Of a stretch of 52,553 bases of DNA, positions 44,521 through 52,505 are shown in pieces. Position 1 is the first letter of the stretch; every line of letters begins with the position of its first letter. This DNA is from Bacteroidota bacterium (GTDB taxonomy: Bacteria > Bacteroidota > Bacteroidia > Flavobacteriales > Flavobacteriaceae): contig JAIUNZ010000014.1 in NCBI GenBank assembly GCA_020161455.1, forward strand, positions 1-52,553. The letters run 5' to 3'. The notes beneath the pieces are model-generated. The model did no database searches and had not been told where the DNA came from. It saw nothing but the letters and a program-made list of their open reading frames with translations. The position numbers and the translations under genes were made by a program.

Positions 44521-45048
44521 TTAATCGTGTTTCCCATTATAATACATGTGCCATTTACCTTGAACTTTCATCACTTGTTCAATTACTTCTCTCACAGCAC
44601 CTTTTCCACCATTTTTATGCGAGATGTATTTGGAGATAGCTTTAATTTCAGAACTGGCATCTTGCGGACAGGTTGGTAATCCTACTAATTGCATTACATG
44701 ATAATCGGGAATGTCATCACCCATATAGACTACTTGTTCGGGTTTGATATTGTATAATTCTATATATTCTTTGAATGTTTCCACCTTGTCTGGCGAACCC
44801 AAATGGATGTCGGTAATGCCGAGATTTCTCAATCGAATACGTACGCCTTCGTTTTTTCCACCAGAAATGATACACACATGATAGCCACTTTCTATAGCTG
44901 CTTTCATAGCAAAACCATCTCGTATGTTCATGATGCGAAGCATTTCTCCACTTTCGGTTACATGAACAGAGCTGTCGGTTAGCACACCATCAATATCGAA
45001 AATGAAAGTGGTAATGTGGTTCATCAGTTCTTTATAGCTTTTTTCCAT
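44521..45048 (-). CDS. kdsC: KdsC-type HAD phosphatase (3-deoxy-D-manno-octulosonate 8-phosphate phosphatase)
   Basis: The 175-residue HAD-IIIA enzyme has motif I FDIDGVLTD at residues 17-25, motif II ISGGKNEG near 62, lysine in the middle (SPDKVETF) and motif IV MGDDIPDYHVM near 114. KdsC removes the phosphate from Kdo 8-phosphate on the way to lipopolysaccharide. The tetrameric cap-less form is this size. I chose the ATG at 45048. The frame runs two codons further to a TTG, and either start overlaps the stop of the DUF2520 gene. A related cytidylylated-sugar phosphatase role is possible. Confidence 0.85.
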   Translation of the reverse strand: MEKSYKELMNHITTFIFDIDGVLTDSSVHVTESGEMLRIMNIRDGFAMKAAIESGYHVCIISGGKNEGVRIRLRNLGITDIHLGSPDKVETFKEYIELYNIKPEQVVYMGDDIPDYHVMQLVGLPTCPQDASSEIKAISKYISHKNGGKGAVREVIEQVMKVQGKWHMYYNGKHD

Positions 45049-45793
45049 TGTCAATGATTGATTGGGTTAGGAGTTTATAGATGTCTTTTTGGGTATGATT
45101 TTTTAGAAAATTTAGATGTGCGTTTATGGTAACAGTATCTTCTCGTTTTGCTGGTCCAGTTTGCGCATCAGTAGGCGATAGGGTTATTATTTTGTCGGCA
45201 GTTTCTAGGATTAATGGTTTTAGTAAATCAAACGACAGGTTGTTTTCGATACATATATCGTTTCCTATTTTATACAAATGGTTGGTGAAATTGCACACAA
45301 ACACTGCGGCTATGTGTAAAGCTTTACGTTGCTCGGAATTGATGTGATGTACTTGAGTTGAAATAGCATTGGCTACGGTTTCAAGCACAGTATAATCACT
45401 TTCGTTTTCTGCCTCTAAAGCAATGGGTATTTGACTAAAATCTAAAGGTTTTGCTTTAGAAAATGTTTGCAACGGATAAAAAACACCTTTACGGTTCTTG
45501 CTATCCAATACATTAAGTTCCATACTGCCCGAAGTGTGAACAACTAGTTTGTTCTTGAATGGTATTTGACTTGAAACAGTAGCAATAGCATTGTCTGAAA
45601 CGGCAATGATGTATAAATCGACTTCTTTCAATTGGCTGTATTCAGTAACGATACCATGCGAACCAAGTAGATGAGTGAGTTGTTTTGGTTTTCGTGCTAG
45701 TACTTGAACAAGCTGAATATCTTTGGCTTTTTGAAAAGCTAAGATCAAATGTTGGGCTACATTACCCGCACCAATAACGGCTACTGTTATCAT
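45032..45793 (-). CDS. Rossmann/DUF2520 oxidoreductase-like protein
   Basis: The 253-residue protein begins with VAVIGAGNVAQHL, an NADP-type Rossmann fold. The DUF2520 domain follows from about residue 120 (GVFYPLQTFSKAKPLDFSQIPIALEA, then ALHIAAVFVCNFTNHLY and the end TGPAKREDTVTINAHL). It is related to pyrroline-5-carboxylate reductase and ketopantoate-type enzymes, but its reaction is not known. It is the first gene of the operon with kdsC, UbiA, maf and the short MscS. A 335-bp gap separates it from the divergent M1 peptidase gene. Confidence 0.88.
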   Translation of the reverse strand: MITVAVIGAGNVAQHLILAFQKAKDIQLVQVLARKPKQLTHLLGSHGIVTEYSQLKEVDLYIIAVSDNAIATVSSQIPFKNKLVVHTSGSMELNVLDSKNRKGVFYPLQTFSKAKPLDFSQIPIALEAENESDYTVLETVANAISTQVHHINSEQRKALHIAAVFVCNFTNHLYKIGNDICIENNLSFDLLKPLILETADKIITLSPTDAQTGPAKREDTVTINAHLNFLKNHTQKDIYKLLTQSIIDNGKKL

Positions 45794-46128
45794 TTAGCAA
45801 AAGTACTAAAAATAGCAGGTATTTAAAAAGAATTTTAGGGAATGAAAATCTAACTTTATGTTCTTTTTTATTTCACTAAAAAAAAATCTTTACAATATTC
45901 TCTCAATTTATCTTCAAGGTTTTTGTCATTTTTAAGATTTTTAGAAATATCATTCCATTAAAATAGATTTTAGTTTTTTATTTTTTAGAGGAATAATTGT
46001 CAAATTAATATTTTTTATAGATGAATAGTCTTTTTTCCATCATTTTAAATGTATTGTGTTAATTTTTAAATTTAGAAAATAGGCTACTATCAAAATGTTT
46101 ATATTCGTAACATCATAATCTATCACTA
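45794..46128. other. AT-rich gap between divergent genes
   Basis: The 335-bp stretch holds no reading frame that I can support on either strand. A TATATTCG at 46100-46107, one base off TAnnTTTG, lies 21 bp before the M1 peptidase start and is the only promoter-like sequence that I can point to. No hairpin or long repeat is seen. Confidence 0.5.
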
Positions 46129-48201
46129 ATGCGTTTACTAGTTTTTTTATTACTCTCAACTTTTTCTTTTGCACAACAGATTCAAAAAGTGGACTTTAAA
46201 ACCGCAAAAGGAAACATTGTCATTAATCCCAAAGAGAAAAAAGTTTTTGGTTCGGTGCGTTATGTTTTTACCGTAAAAGAGACTATCGACACGATTAAGA
46301 TTGATGCCGTAAAAATGAATTTTACTTCGGTGAAGATTAACAAAAAAGAGGTCAAATTTACCAATTCGGGCAAAACGCTAAACCTGTTTGAAGGTTTTAA
46401 AAAAGGAAAGAACACGGTGACTTTTGACTATGAAGCGTTCCCCAAACAAACGATGTATTTTACAGGTGTAGAAGACAACATGCAGATTTGGACGCAAGGT
46501 CAAGGAAAATATACCAGTCATTGGTTTCCGAGTTTTGACGATGTGAATGAGAAAGTAATTTTTGATATGAATGTTACTTTTGATAAAAAATATAATGTGA
46601 TCGCCAATGGTTTTTTGAAAACGACTTACACTTCTGGAGATTCAAAAAAGTGGTATTATGAAATGAAAAAACCAATGAGTTCCTATTTATTGGCATTGGC
46701 TGTTGGTGATTTTAGAAATAAAGTTATTGCTTCTAAATCTAGAACGCCGTTGCAGTTTTTTATTCAGCCCAAAGACACTGCGAAGTTTGAACCAACATAT
46801 CGCTATTCGAAACAAATCTTTGATTATTTTGAAAAGGAAATAGGAGTGAAGTATCCCTGGAAAATCTACAAGCAAATTCCGGTGGAAGATTTTCTTTATG
46901 CTGGAATGGAAAATACTACGGCAACTATTTTTGCACAAGACTTTGTGATTGACAGCATTGGGTTTAACGACAGAAATTACGTAAATGTTAATGCACACGA
47001 ATTGGCGCATCAGTGGTTTGGCGATTTAGTTACTGCCAAATCGGGCAAACATCATTGGTTGCAAGAAGGTTTTGCGACCTATTATGCCTTGCTTGCCGAA
47101 CGGGAAGTTTTTGGCGAAGATTACTTTTATCACCAATTGTATCGTTCGTCTTTACAGCTTAGAAATGCTGCCAAAACCGATACCATTCCGGTGATGAATG
47201 AAAAAGCGAGTTCGTTGTCGTTTTATCAAAAAGGTGCTTGGGCTTTGCATTATTTGAGAGAATCAATAGGAGCAAAGGCTTTTCAAAAAGCGGTGAAGTG
47301 TTATTTGAATAAATATAAATTTAAAAATGTTGAAACCGATTATTTTTTGGCTGAAATAAAAAAAGTAGCACCAACATTTGACACTGCTAATTTTAAGAAA
47401 ACGTGGTTAGAAGATTATCGTTTTCAAATGGATGTTGCGAATGGTTTACTTAGAAAAAATCAATTTATAACAACACTTTTTGAAACCCAACAATTGCGAA
47501 AAAAAACATTTGCTGAAAATAAATCACAGTTTATAGAAATCCTTCAATCAGATGTTTATTATCCTGTTAAAACGGAAATCTTATATCAAATAAGAGAAAT
47601 TTCCTTTGAAGATAAAGCACCACTTTTGCGATTGGCATTGCAAACCAATGATATAAAAGTTCGACAAGCTGTAGCCGAGTTTACGAATGATATTCCTGCA
47701 GAATTTAAAACTGAATATGAAACATTGCTTAGCGATGATTCTTATGAAACCAAAGAAATAGCGTTTATGAATTTGTGGAAAAATTTTCCAGAAAATAGAG
47801 CTATTTATTTGGAAAAAGCAAAAGATTGGGTTGGTGGAAACGATAAAAGTTTACGCATTTTATATATAACCTTTGCTCTTGAAAGTGACGATTTGAGTTA
47901 TGAAGATCAAACTGTTTATTTTGAAGAATTACTAAATTATACTTCGGCAAACTACGAAAGTAGCGTGCGTCAAAATGCGTTTGTTTCTTTGTTTTCAATG
48001 AATGTTGATGTTGAAATTCTATTAAAAAATTTAGTAAATGCTACAACTCATCACAAGTGGCAGTTTACTAAATATGCAAGAGATAAAATTAGGAATCTAA
48101 TCTCAAATGAAAAGTACAGAAAAGAGTTTGAAAGTATTTTAGTAACTTTGAATGAAGCTGAAAAAAATAAATTACAGAATCTTTTAAACGAAAAACCATG
48201 A
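46129..48201 (+). CDS. Secreted M1-family aminopeptidase
   Basis: The 690-residue protein has a signal peptide (MRLLVFLLLSTFSFAQ) and the full M1 layout. An N-terminal beta domain is followed by the catalytic domain with GMENTTATIF near residue 262 and the zinc site HELAHQWFG near 289, then the third ligand in WLQEGFATYY. The helical C-terminal domain carries repeats of alpha hairpins. It is an aminopeptidase for periplasmic or external peptides. It is longer than the other M1 protein in the window by about 150 residues because of the C-terminal domain. Its stop overlaps the start of the patatin-like gene by 4 bp. Confidence 0.92.
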   Translation: MRLLVFLLLSTFSFAQQIQKVDFKTAKGNIVINPKEKKVFGSVRYVFTVKETIDTIKIDAVKMNFTSVKINKKEVKFTNSGKTLNLFEGFKKGKNTVTFDYEAFPKQTMYFTGVEDNMQIWTQGQGKYTSHWFPSFDDVNEKVIFDMNVTFDKKYNVIANGFLKTTYTSGDSKKWYYEMKKPMSSYLLALAVGDFRNKVIASKSRTPLQFFIQPKDTAKFEPTYRYSKQIFDYFEKEIGVKYPWKIYKQIPVEDFLYAGMENTTATIFAQDFVIDSIGFNDRNYVNVNAHELAHQWFGDLVTAKSGKHHWLQEGFATYYALLAEREVFGEDYFYHQLYRSSLQLRNAAKTDTIPVMNEKASSLSFYQKGAWALHYLRESIGAKAFQKAVKCYLNKYKFKNVETDYFLAEIKKVAPTFDTANFKKTWLEDYRFQMDVANGLLRKNQFITTLFETQQLRKKTFAENKSQFIEILQSDVYYPVKTEILYQIREISFEDKAPLLRLALQTNDIKVRQAVAEFTNDIPAEFKTEYETLLSDDSYETKEIAFMNLWKNFPENRAIYLEKAKDWVGGNDKSLRILYITFALESDDLSYEDQTVYFEELLNYTSANYESSVRQNAFVSLFSMNVDVEILLKNLVNATTHHKWQFTKYARDKIRNLISNEKYRKEFESILVTLNEAEKNKLQNLLNEKP

Positions 48202-49103
48202 GAGCATTAGTAATTTCAGGCGGTGGAAGCAAAGGTGCCTTTGCTGGTGGTGTTGCTCAATATTTATTACAAGAAAACGGCAATAAATATGATATTTTGA
48301 TTGGAAGTTCTACTGGTAGTTTACTCATTCCACATTTAGCTTTGGGAAAAGTGGAGAAAATTTACAATATTTATTCTAACGTAGATATGCGACGGATATT
48401 CAATTTGTCGCCTTTTATTGTAAAGAATAAAAATACGGATAAAGAAATAGTTACAATTAATCATTTAAACGTAATAAAACAATTTTTTAATAAAAAGAGA
48501 ACTTTTGGCGAAAGCACAAATCTTTTAGACTATATTAAAGAAAGCTTTACGGTTGAAGAATTTAAAGCACTACAACAAGCAGCATGCGATGTAATTGTAA
48601 CAGTCACTAATTTTTCAAAAAATGAAGTAGAATACAAATCAATTGATGATTTTGAATACGATGATTTTTGCGAGTGGATTTGGATATCTTGCAATTATGT
48701 ACCTTTTATGAGTTTGGCTACCAAAAATGGTTTTGATTATGGCGATGGCGGATTTTCGAGTTTGGTTCCCATACGAGAAGCCATTCTTAGAGGTGCAAAA
48801 GAAATTGATGTTATTATTTTGGAAACAGAAGTACAGGTAAAGCCCAAAAGTATCAGCAGAAATCCATTTACATTAATGATAGATTTGTTTCAAATACTAC
48901 TAACGCAAGTAGAGAAACAAAATATTACTATTGGAAAATTGGCTGCCAAAAATAAAAGTGTAAAACTCAATCTTTATTATACGCCAACACAACTAACGGA
49001 TAACGCACTTATTTTTAATAAAGAAAAAATGAAAGCCTGGTGGCAGCAAGGATATGACTATGCCAAAAACAAGAGTGAAATAATGAGTGATAATGTGCAG
49101 TAA
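48198..49103 (+). CDS. Patatin-like phospholipase
   Basis: The 301-residue enzyme has the glycine-rich oxyanion motif SGGGSKGAFAGGV at residues 7-19, the GSSTG nucleophile elbow near 37 (serine in the GxSxG place), and the DGG of the catalytic dyad in YGDGGFSS near 180. These serine lipases act on phospholipids. There is no signal peptide, so it works inside the cell. It starts within the stop codon overlap of the M1 peptidase gene, so the two are one transcript. A short stretch around its stop codon recurs at 50813-50829. Confidence 0.9.
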   Translation: MRALVISGGGSKGAFAGGVAQYLLQENGNKYDILIGSSTGSLLIPHLALGKVEKIYNIYSNVDMRRIFNLSPFIVKNKNTDKEIVTINHLNVIKQFFNKKRTFGESTNLLDYIKESFTVEEFKALQQAACDVIVTVTNFSKNEVEYKSIDDFEYDDFCEWIWISCNYVPFMSLATKNGFDYGDGGFSSLVPIREAILRGAKEIDVIILETEVQVKPKSISRNPFTLMIDLFQILLTQVEKQNITIGKLAAKNKSVKLNLYYTPTQLTDNALIFNKEKMKAWWQQGYDYAKNKSEIMSDNVQ

Positions 49104-49196
49104 CATAACCCACGAATGTAATCTCTATTACTAATTTTGTTTGACTACGCGAACGATTTCGCACTTTTACTTTGTATTAGATAAAAAACATTAAAT

Positions 49197-50696
49197 TTAT
49201 TCCTTCATGATTTTGTCTGATATAATAGTTCCGTTATTTAAATAAATTTTTAGTGTATATATACCTTTTGAAAAGTTTTGGAAGACTATTTTCTCGTCTT
49301 TAAAATCATTTTTTAAAATTAGTCTTTTCCCATTTAGATCATATACTTCAACCTTTTGAATGTTTTTATAATTTGATAATTTTAAATAATCTTTTGTTGG
49401 ATTGGGATAAATAGTTACGTTATTTTCATTTGAAAAATCAATGGTACTTAAATTATCCGGACTAAGTTTTACTACCCAAAAATCGCGATCACCATATTGT
49501 ACTGTGACATCTCCACTGTAAGAACCTGTGGTACCAGCAACGATATAACCACCATCAGTAGTTTGCTGAATACTTCGTCCCCAATCTGTTCCAGATCCAC
49601 CTAACGTTTTTTGCCACAGGACAGTTCCAAGATTGTCCAACTTTACTACCCAATAATCAGCATCGCCATGATTACCCGTAACCATTCCATTAGACGAATT
49701 GACATAGCCACAAGTAATAAAACCGCCATCAGAAGTTTGATGAACACTTTTTCCATAATCATAAGTTGAACCGCCTAATGCTTTTTGCCATTCTAACTCT
49801 CCCAAACTGTTTAATTTTAGTATCCAATAATCATCACTTCCGTTATTATTAGTTACATTAGTGTTACTTGAATCGCTTGATCCGGCAACGACATAACCAC
49901 CATCAGTTGTTTGCTCAATGTATTCTGCCATATCAATTGAAGTACCACCATAATATTTTTGCCATTGTGTAACGCCAGAACTGTTAAGCTTTACTATGTG
50001 ATAATCGGTATTACCTAAAGGACCATAAGTGTAGCCAGCAGCAACATAACCACCATCAGTAGTTTGTTGAATACAATTCATATAATTGCCAATTCCTTTT
50101 TGCCATTGAATTGTACCTGTACTGTTTAATTTTACAATCCAACCACCTGTTGGCGTAGTAACGGCGCCATTTGTAGAAAAGGTATAGCCACATAAAATAT
50201 ACCCACCATCAGTAGTTTGCTGAATACTAAAACCTTCTTCTTCACTCGAACCACCTAATGGTTTTTGCCATTCTATAACTCCTGTACTACTTAATTTTAC
50301 TACCCAAACATCACTACCGCCATAATGGCCTATTACATCATAATTATTAGAACTTGTTACTCCAACTACTATATAACCACCATCGGCAGTAAGTTGAACA
50401 GAGTTAGCTCTATCATATCCAGAACCGCCTAAGTTTTTTTGCCATTCAAGCCCACCAGTAGCATTCATTTTTACTACCCAACAATCATAACTACCATAGC
50501 TATTTGTAATCATACCACCAACAGGAGAAACCGTTTCGCCCACAATTATGTAACCACCATCAGTAGTTTGTCTTATACAATGTTCATACTCTTGATTTGT
50601 GCCACCAAATGATTTTTGCCATTCAATGGATGGAACTTGAGCAAAGCTAATTGCCGATAAAAAAAAGAGTACTGAATCAAAGGTTATTGTTTTCAT
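49197..50696 (-). CDS. T9SS-exported protein with seven propeller-like repeats
   Basis: The 499-residue protein has a signal peptide (MKTITFDSVLFFLSAISFAQ), seven repeats and a T9SS type A sorting domain at about residues 420-499. Each repeat has a WQKxxGG block, then TTDGGYIxxG and a WVVKLN strand. I count seven WQK blocks and seven TDGGY-like blocks, the period being about 50-58 residues, with the fourth repeat shortened (WQKGIGNYMN). Seven repeats of this size fit a seven-bladed beta-propeller. The tail starting TIYPNPTKDYL is the sorting signal. The protein is exported over the outer membrane and may stay on the surface. The DNA repeats make the gene prone to slippage. Confidence 0.88.
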   Translation of the reverse strand: MKTITFDSVLFFLSAISFAQVPSIEWQKSFGGTNQEYEHCIRQTTDGGYIIVGETVSPVGGMITNSYGSYDCWVVKMNATGGLEWQKNLGGSGYDRANSVQLTADGGYIVVGVTSSNNYDVIGHYGGSDVWVVKLSSTGVIEWQKPLGGSSEEEGFSIQQTTDGGYILCGYTFSTNGAVTTPTGGWIVKLNSTGTIQWQKGIGNYMNCIQQTTDGGYVAAGYTYGPLGNTDYHIVKLNSSGVTQWQKYYGGTSIDMAEYIEQTTDGGYVVAGSSDSSNTNVTNNNGSDDYWILKLNSLGELEWQKALGGSTYDYGKSVHQTSDGGFITCGYVNSSNGMVTGNHGDADYWVVKLDNLGTVLWQKTLGGSGTDWGRSIQQTTDGGYIVAGTTGSYSGDVTVQYGDRDFWVVKLSPDNLSTIDFSNENNVTIYPNPTKDYLKLSNYKNIQKVEVYDLNGKRLILKNDFKDEKIVFQNFSKGIYTLKIYLNNGTIISDKIMKE

Positions 50697-50817
50697 TAGG
50701 ATGTAGTTAAATTTTTATTTGTTAAAAGTATTCTTTTTTTAAATAAGTTGAACAATCCTTTACAAGTCTTTTGTTTTTCATCATAGAATGCGCAGTCGGG
50801 ACAAAAGCGAGTTAATG

Positions 50818-50848
50818 AGTGATAATGTGTAGTGATTATCACTTTTTG
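50818..50848 (+). terminator. Hairpin with T-tail, terminator-like
   Basis: AGTGATAAT and ATTATCACT pair around an 8-base loop and TTTTTG follows. It reads on the plus strand, yet no plus-strand gene lies directly before it. The 17 bases TAATGAGTGATAATGTG that start it also occur at the end of the patatin-like gene. Confidence 0.55.
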
Positions 50849-50853
50849 TTTGT

Positions 50854-50868
50854 AAACCTGACAGGTTT
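50854..50868. repeat. Short palindrome AAACCTGACAGGTTT
   Basis: AAACCTG and CAGGTTT pair around a single base. Palindromes of this kind are frequent in flavobacterial intergenic DNA, to my knowledge. Confidence 0.55.
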
Positions 50869-50880
50869 GTTTGTTGACCA

Positions 50881-51145
50881 CACGAAAGGATTCGTGCGGT
50901 ATCTGGGGATTTGTAGCTAAAAAACCAACCATCCAACTGCAACTAATGCAACTAAAAGTTAGAAAAACGGCTGGCTTACTCAAAACCTATTTTCACGAAA
51001 TCAAAAGCGGGTTTTTAAGCCATTCTATTTTTGCAAATTTCTATGTAAAACTTAAAAACAACCTTCTTTAAATCGCTTTTAAAAAGGTTGTTTTTTTAAT
51101 TCTTGTCAAATCTTATTTTTTTGGTAGTGGTTGCGCAACAGCTAC
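50881..51145. repeat. Long direct repeat, copy A
   Basis: Positions 50916-51145 repeat at 52244-52473 with one mismatch in 230 bp (C at 50930, T at 52258). A looser match extends to 50884 across a 6-bp length difference. The left edge has the hairpin CACGAAAGGATTCGTG. Inside are a long stem (GGCTTA and AAAACC pairing with GGTTTT and TAAGCC, 50973-51021) and the terminator hairpin at 51057-51097. The right edge is an almost perfect 22-bp palindrome centred on GTTGCGCAAC (51124-51145), where the match stops. The copy lies just after the 3' end of the T9SS gene at 51169. Confidence 0.92.
51057..51097. terminator. Terminator hairpin inside repeat copy A
   Basis: AACAACCTT and AAGGTTGTT pair, with an inner TTTAAA/TTTAAA stem, and a T-run lies on both sides. 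On the minus strand it is in place to end the T9SS gene at 51169-52002. The same hairpin is in copy B at 52385-52425. Confidence 0.8.
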
Positions 51146-51168
51146 TGGTGTTAGCAGAAGTAACTATT

Positions 51169-52002
51169 TTATTCTGCTATAGCTTTTTTAGTAGAAATTA
51201 AAATATCATTTTGAAATAATTTAATAATGTAAATACCACTTGATAGATTTTCTCTATTTAATACTATTTTATTACCATCAATATTTTTTATTTCTTTCAC
51301 GACTTGTCCAAGATAATTATAAATAACAATATGAGCTTTTTCAAGAAGTACAGAAGAACTAATATGTAATTCCGTTTTAAACGGATTTGGAGATAATACG
51401 ATATTATTTTCAGAGAAAATTTGTGTATTAGTTCCTAATGTTAGATGGCAATCTTCTAAAGTTCCACTATTGACAAGCCCTCTATTGTATATCATATTGC
51501 CATTTTGGTAACTACAAACCATACTATAACCAACCTGCCCAAAATATGAAGAAAGAAAAGGGTTTCCTATTCCGCCAACTCCTTCTATAAAGGGGCTTGG
51601 ATTATTTAAAGGAACACCACTACTATTATAATATTGAAATTTTCGTCTTGTCCCCCCATTTACATTAATAGTGGTAATATGTATAGTGCCATTGGAATTA
51701 ACGTCACCATCACTTAACGAGAAATCAAGTGACAATAGTTCGCCGATACTAGGCCAATATCTATATACTTTTTTAGCTAATGTGTCTTCTCTTACATACC
51801 ATCCGTTATAATTTTTATAAACTTGACCAGCAATTGTTATGTCACCCAAATAAGTATATGTGGTGTAAGATCCATAGGGCCCAGCTGATTCGTAAACTGT
51901 CCATTGTGCATCATTTGTAAGCATTGGTATGTAATTTTGTGAGTAGCTATTCCAAATAGATAAGAGACTAAATAATGTTATTAAATATTTTACTTTTTTC
52001 AT
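51169..52002 (-). CDS. T9SS-exported protein with type A sorting domain
   Basis: The 277-residue protein has a signal peptide (MKKVKYLITLFSLLSIWNSYS), a beta-rich body of about 180 residues with no motif that I recognise, and a type A sorting domain at about 200-277. That domain has SPNPFKTELHISS, then IVIYNYLGQVVKEI and SSGIYIIKLFQND. It is exported by the type IX system and cleaved after the sorting domain. The function of the body is unknown. Tyrosine- and serine-rich stretches (GPYGSYTTYTYLGD) are typical of surface proteins. The gene is flanked on both sides by copies A and B of the long direct repeat, which suggests that it belongs to a duplicated or movable module. Confidence 0.85.
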   Translation of the reverse strand: MKKVKYLITLFSLLSIWNSYSQNYIPMLTNDAQWTVYESAGPYGSYTTYTYLGDITIAGQVYKNYNGWYVREDTLAKKVYRYWPSIGELLSLDFSLSDGDVNSNGTIHITTINVNGGTRRKFQYYNSSGVPLNNPSPFIEGVGGIGNPFLSSYFGQVGYSMVCSYQNGNMIYNRGLVNSGTLEDCHLTLGTNTQIFSENNIVLSPNPFKTELHISSSVLLEKAHIVIYNYLGQVVKEIKNIDGNKIVLNRENLSSGIYIIKLFQNDILISTKKAIAE

Positions 52003-52074
52003 AATTTTTTTTAGGATATTAATTAAGTTATTGAATTCTCCCCATTCTGTGATATTATTTCTGCTAACGTCAGA

Positions 52075-52111
52075 CTGTGAAAATACTTTCTCTTCACAGT
52101 AAACAAATATA
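52075..52111 (-). promoter_or_regulatory. Promoter and leader hairpin of the T9SS gene
   Basis: CAAATATA at 52104-52111 is TATATTTG on the minus strand, a perfect -7 box. CTGTGAA at 52075-52081 and TTCACAG at 52093-52099 form a perfect 7-bp stem right at the predicted RNA start, about 75 bp before the start codon. No clear -33 box is seen. Confidence 0.55.
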
Positions 52112-52217
52112 CTAAAAATAGTTGTACGAAAAAACAGTTTTTTGTAATATTAACCATGCAACACATCACTGGAATTTCACGCAATCAAATGAGGTTGTCT
52201 AGTTTAGAAAAAACCAG

Positions 52218-52473
52218 GAAAGGATTCGTGCGGTAGCGGGGTTGCTAAAAAACCAACTATCCAACTGCAACTAATGCAACTAAAAGTTAGAAAAACGGCT
52301 GGCTTACTCAAAACCTATTTTCACGAAATCAAAAGCGGGTTTTTAAGCCATTCTATTTTTGCAAATTTCTATGTAAAACTTAAAAACAACCTTCTTTAAA
52401 TCGCTTTTAAAAAGGTTGTTTTTTTAATTCTTGTCAAATCTTATTTTTTTGGTAGTGGTTGCGCAACAGCTAC
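52218..52473. repeat. Long direct repeat, copy B
   Basis: This copy matches copy A as described there. It contains the terminator hairpin at 52385-52425, the long stem at 52301-52349 and the near-palindrome at 52452-52473. The left hairpin is damaged (CCAGGAAAGGATTCGTG). No gene lies directly beside it on the right within the window. Confidence 0.92.
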
Positions 52474-52505
52474 CGCTGTGCTTGTTGCACAACTCCTCAA
52501 ATATA
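52458..52505 (-). promoter_or_regulatory. Promoter-like box facing copy B, with hairpin
   Basis: CAAATATA at 52498-52505 reads TATATTTG on the minus strand, the -7 pattern, pointing into copy B. Between it and the repeat is a hairpin-forming stretch (52459-52494): GTTG pairs with CAAC, GCAAC with GTTGC, and AGC with GCT. Sequence from 52498 to the window end resembles 52104-52158 upstream of the T9SS gene, including the ATG at the end. I do not call a gene there, because only three bases of it are visible. Confidence 0.45.

Larger units (their letters stand above)
50697..50880. other. Intergenic segment upstream of the propeller gene
   Basis: A 95-residue minus-strand frame ends in TAATG overlapping the T9SS gene start, but most of it is the direct repeat and hairpins, so I do not call it a gene. 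The segment also holds the hairpin at 50818-50843 and the palindrome at 50854-50868. No promoter is clear. Confidence 0.4.

Noticed and set aside
50696-50983. 95-residue minus-strand frame ending in TAATG at the propeller gene
   Set aside because: It runs through the long repeat, the palindrome and the hairpin. Cysteines in CPDC look suggestive, but there is no signal or known motif, and copy B breaks the frame early.
50871-51071. 66-residue plus-strand frame within repeat copy A
   Set aside because: The sequence is almost unchanged in copy B, including non-coding edges, so the DNA rather than the frame is conserved. It covers hairpins, and copy B has no clear start codon for it.
52458-52494. 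Possible integron attC-like site at the repeat edge
   Set aside because: The hairpin is long and imperfect, but the RYYYAAC/GTTRRRY boxes are not present and no integrase is seen.
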